Source: Actinomadura craniellae
GTDB lineage: Bacteria; Actinomycetota; Actinomycetes; Streptosporangiales; Streptosporangiaceae
Direction of reading: 5' to 3'
Length of the DNA stretch: 64,000 nucleotides
Assembly (NCBI RefSeq): GCF_003289645.1
Contig: NZ_QLYX01000009.1
Span: 186,001 to 250,000, forward strand
The notes below the pieces were generated by a model. That model worked only from the letters and a program-made list of their open reading frames with translations, made no database searches and had not been told where the DNA came from. Position 1 is the first letter of the stretch. Every line of letters begins with the position of its first letter. A program made the translations under genes and the position numbers. Positions 61,430-64,000 of the stretch are shown in pieces.

Positions 61430-62601
61430 TGTTCATCGACCTGACCGAGGAGCAGCGCAGGCTCCGCGCCGAACTGCGGGAGTACTTCGCCGGCTGCCTG
61501 ACCGCCGAGCAGCGCGCCGCGATCGCGGCCGACCCGTTCGGCCCGCCCTACATCGAGCACTGCCGGCGGCTGGGCCGCGACGGCATGCTGGGCGTGGCCC
61601 TGCCCAAGGAGTACGGCGGGCGCGGCTACGGCCCGGTGGAACAGCAGATCTTCGCCAACGAGATCGCCCGCGCCGAGGTGACCTACCCGCTCATCACGCT
61701 GAACTCGGTGGCGCCGACCATCCTGGAATACGGCTCCGAGGAGCAGAAGCGGTTCTTCCTGCCCCGGATCCTGGCCGGCGAGTGCCACTTCGCGATCGGC
61801 TACAGCGAGCCTGGGGCGGGCACCGACCTGGCCGCGCTGCGCACCACCGCCGTCCGGGACGGCGACCACTACATCGTGAACGGGCAGAAGATCTTCACCT
61901 CGGGCGCGCACCACGCCGACTACGTCTGGATGGCGGTGCGCACCGACCCGGAGGCCAAGAAACACAAGGGCATCTCGATGCTCATCGTGGACTGCGCCGA
62001 CCCCGGCTTCTCGTGGACCCCGATCATCACCATGGACGGCCAGCACCACACCAACTCCACCTACTACCAGGACGTCCGCGTCCCGGTGGACATGCTGGTC
62101 GGCGAGGAGAACCGGGGCTGGGACCTGATCGTCAACCAGCTCAACCACGAGCGGGTCACGCTGGGCCCGGCGGGCAACATCGGGCACACCTACGACCGGT
62201 TCGCCCGCTGGGCGCGCACCGCGGCCGGCCCGGCCGGCCGGCCGCCGATCGAGGAGCCCGAGGTCCGCCGCGCGCTCGCCCAGGTCTACGCGTACCTGCG
62301 GGTCAACGAGCTGCTCAACTGGCAGGTGGCGGCCAACGCGGACCTGGGCTGGCTGGGCGCGGCGGACGCGTCCGCCACCAAGATCTACGGTTCGGAGCGC
62401 ATGCAGGAGGTGGGCCGGATCGTGGGCGAGGCGGTCGCCCGGTACGGCGACCCGGCCGACCCCTTCACCGCCGACTTCGTCCGGCGGCTCGACCGCGGCG
62501 CCAAGGGCGCGCTGGTGCTGACCTTCGGCGGCGGGGTCAACGAGGTCCAACGCGAACTGATCGCGATGCTCGGCCTCGGCCTGCCGCGCGCCCCCCGGTG
62601 A
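61429..62601 (+). CDS. fadE29: Acyl-CoA dehydrogenase subunit, FadE29-like (ChsE)
   Basis: A 390-residue acyl-CoA dehydrogenase: FAIGYSEPGAGTDLAALRTTAVRDGDHYIVNGQKIFTSGAHHADYVWMAVRTD (FAD and substrate contact), MLVGEENRGWDLIVNQLNHERVT, and AKGALVLTFGGGVNEVQRELIAMLGLGLPR at the end. A plausible heteromer partner of the preceding gene. ATG 61429 overlaps the fadE28 stop (ATGA-like TGATG). Followed by the hydratase fusion after 8 bases. Confidence 0.92.
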   Translation: MFIDLTEEQRRLRAELREYFAGCLTAEQRAAIAADPFGPPYIEHCRRLGRDGMLGVALPKEYGGRGYGPVEQQIFANEIARAEVTYPLITLNSVAPTILEYGSEEQKRFFLPRILAGECHFAIGYSEPGAGTDLAALRTTAVRDGDHYIVNGQKIFTSGAHHADYVWMAVRTDPEAKKHKGISMLIVDCADPGFSWTPIITMDGQHHTNSTYYQDVRVPVDMLVGEENRGWDLIVNQLNHERVTLGPAGNIGHTYDRFARWARTAAGPAGRPPIEEPEVRRALAQVYAYLRVNELLNWQVAANADLGWLGAADASATKIYGSERMQEVGRIVGEAVARYGDPADPFTADFVRRLDRGAKGALVLTFGGGVNEVQRELIAMLGLGLPRAPR

Positions 62602-62609
62602 GGAGCCCT

Positions 62610-63902
62610 GTGAACGACCTGGACGAACGGCTGACGAAGCTCGCGGCGCGGCTGGCCGGGGCGGGCGAGTCCCCGCCCGCGCCCTGCCCCGACCCGATCG
62701 GCCTCGCCGCGATCCGCACCTGGACGCAGGCGATCGGCGACACCACCCCGGAGTACCTCGACCCGGTGGCGGGGGTCGCCCCGCCGGCGATGATCCAGGT
62801 CTGGTCGATGCCCGGGCAGGGCGTGGTGCACGGCCGCGGCGCCGCCGACGAACTGCTGCGGCTGCTGGACGAGGAGGGGTACACCGGCATCGTCGCCACC
62901 GACTGCGAGCAGTCCTACGACCGCCCGCTGCGGCACGGCGAGCACCTGAGCTCGGCCTCCCGGTTCGCCGGGATCGCCGGGCCCAAGCGGACGGCCCTGG
63001 GCGAGGGGTACTTCGTCACCTGGTACCAGACCTGGTACGACGAGACCGGCGAGCGTGTCGGGGAGATGCTGTTCCGGGTGCTGAAGTTCCGGCCCCGCCC
63101 GCCGGCGCCGCCCACCGGGCAGGTGCCGCATCCCGCGACCAGCCGGGACACCGAGTTCTTCTGGGCGGGCACGGCCGCGGGGGAGCTGCGGATCCAGCGC
63201 TGCGCCGGGTGCGGGGCGCTCCGGCACCCGCCCGGCCCGATGTGCCCGCGGTGCCACTCCACCGAGCGGGGGTACACGGTGGCGTCCGGCCGGGGGAGCG
63301 TGCACAGCCACGTCGTGCACCACCACCCGCCGGTGCCGGGCCGCACCCCGCCCTACGTGGTCGCCCTGGTCGACCTGGACGAGGGGGTGCGGATGGTCGG
63401 GAACGTGGTCGGCTGCCCGCCGGAGGAGGTGACGGTCGGCCTGCCCGTCCGGGCGGTCTTCGAGCGGGTGGACGACGACCTCGTCCTGGCGCAGTGGACC
63501 CCGGTGGACGCCCTGGAACCGGAGCCGGCGGCGGAGGAACCCGTCCCGCCGGACGCGCTGGCCATCGAGCTCACCCCCACCTTCGTGATCGCGGCCGCGC
63601 TGGCCACCCGCGACTTCATGCCGGTGCACCACGACCCCGCGGCCGCCCGGGCGCAGGGCGGCAAGGACGTCTTCCTGAACATCCTGACCACCATGGGCCT
63701 GGTGCAGCGGTACGTCACCGGCCTGCTGCCGGGGGCGGCGATCGCGGGCATCTCGATCCGGCTGGGAGCCCCCGCCTACGCGGGGGACACGCTGACCCTC
63801 ACCGGGCGGCGGACCGGCGAACACACGGTCGAGGTGCGCGGCGCGGTGTCCCTCGGCGACCACGTGACCGCCACCGTGCGGCTGGCGGAGGGGAACCGAT
63901 GA
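62610..63902 (+). CDS. Fused enoyl-CoA hydratase ChsH2-ChsH1 (MaoC + DUF35 OB-fold + MaoC)
   Basis: A 430-residue protein. Residues about 1-165 are a MaoC-like hot-dog domain (ASRFAGIAGPKRTALGEGYFVTWYQTWYD). Residues about 170-290 are a DUF35 module with zinc ribbon cysteines CAGCGALRHPPGPMCPRC and an OB-fold. Residues about 310-430 are a second MaoC domain with the hydratase motif TRDFMPVHHDPAAARAQGGKDVFLN. In Mycobacterium, ChsH2 (MaoC-DUF35) and ChsH1 (MaoC) are separate adjacent genes; here they are one polypeptide in the same order. GTG 62610 follows GAGGAGCCCT. Confidence 0.92.
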   Translation: MNDLDERLTKLAARLAGAGESPPAPCPDPIGLAAIRTWTQAIGDTTPEYLDPVAGVAPPAMIQVWSMPGQGVVHGRGAADELLRLLDEEGYTGIVATDCEQSYDRPLRHGEHLSSASRFAGIAGPKRTALGEGYFVTWYQTWYDETGERVGEMLFRVLKFRPRPPAPPTGQVPHPATSRDTEFFWAGTAAGELRIQRCAGCGALRHPPGPMCPRCHSTERGYTVASGRGSVHSHVVHHHPPVPGRTPPYVVALVDLDEGVRMVGNVVGCPPEEVTVGLPVRAVFERVDDDLVLAQWTPVDALEPEPAAEEPVPPDALAIELTPTFVIAAALATRDFMPVHHDPAAARAQGGKDVFLNILTTMGLVQRYVTGLLPGAAIAGISIRLGAPAYAGDTLTLTGRRTGEHTVEVRGAVSLGDHVTATVRLAEGNR

Positions 63903-64000
63903 CGCTCTCGGGCCGGACGGCGATCGCGGGGATCGGGGCGACGGAGTTCTCCAAGGACTCGGGCCGCTCGGAACTGCGGCTGGCCGCGGAGGCGTGCCTG
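63899..64000 (+). CDS. ltp2: Thiolase-fold aldolase Ltp2, 5' end only
   Basis: 34 codons before the right edge: ATG 63899 overlaps the hydratase stop (ATGA). SGRTAIAGIGATEFSKDSGRSELRLAAEACL is a typical thiolase/SCP2-thiolase N-terminus. Ltp2 is the retro-aldolase that finishes the steroid 3-carbon side chain after ChsH1-ChsH2. Its place completes the fadE28-fadE29-chsH2/H1-ltp2 order. Confidence is limited by the short sequence. Confidence 0.8.
   Translation, partial: MTLSGRTAIAGIGATEFSKDSGRSELRLAAEACL

Overview
The window is a very GC-rich, gene-dense stretch of an actinomycete chromosome. WhiB1, nickel superoxide dismutase with its SodX peptidase, a DasR-type GntR regulator, two conservons, DUF397 and DUF6104 proteins and a one-piece Kgd all fit a filamentous actinomycete. 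Streptosporangiales, perhaps Thermomonosporaceae, is my guess from gene content; no marker here settles the genus. I saw no rRNA, tRNA, CRISPR array, insertion sequence or prophage.

Left third (1-20.9 kb), mostly housekeeping: a truncated acetolactate-synthase-like TPP enzyme, a lipoprotein, biotin genes bioD-bioB facing bioF-dasR, the PdtaS kinase beside WhiB1 (with a perfect CRP-type site upstream of whiB1), a diacylglycerol-kinase-like lipid kinase, a SigF/SigB-type sigma factor with its RsbW-type anti-sigma factor, an acetyltransferase, the sodN/sodX pair, a CGNR zinc-finger protein, malic enzyme, a three-gene polar amino-acid ABC transporter, a quinone oxidoreductase, a small P-loop kinase and a DUF4097-PadR pair. 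Two 50-bp palindromic repeats lie at 18.55-18.67 kb.

Middle (21-44.3 kb): a candidate polymorphic toxin with a pilin-like N-terminus and five TTA codons plus its putative immunity gene, kgd with DUF6104, AIM24, an SDR and enoyl-CoA hydratase pair, a CbiX-like protein, two complete tandem conservons (sensor kinase, roadblock, DUF742 and GTPase in each), a cupin protein, a membrane-anchored beta-propeller, a 32-residue Cys-rich microprotein and a secreted nuclease/phosphatase.

Right third (44.5-64 kb), a steroid (cholesterol-type) catabolism region: it has fadA5, a KstR-like TetR regulator, fadE28, fadE29, a fused chsH2-chsH1 and the start of ltp2, in the order of the mycobacterial intracellular-growth (igr) operon. 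Sequences matching the KstR operator TnnAACnnGTTnnA sit before several units. Two of them are perfect and lie before (a) a ferredoxin/methyltransferase divergon and (b) an operon of two P450s, a GT4 glycosyltransferase, a methyltransferase and an alpha-toroid protein. Glycosylation and methylation genes under a sterol-catabolism repressor are the least explained feature of the window. A second P450-GT2-P450-epimerase group and a CHAP hydrolase with a small acidic peptide lie between fadA5 and kstR.
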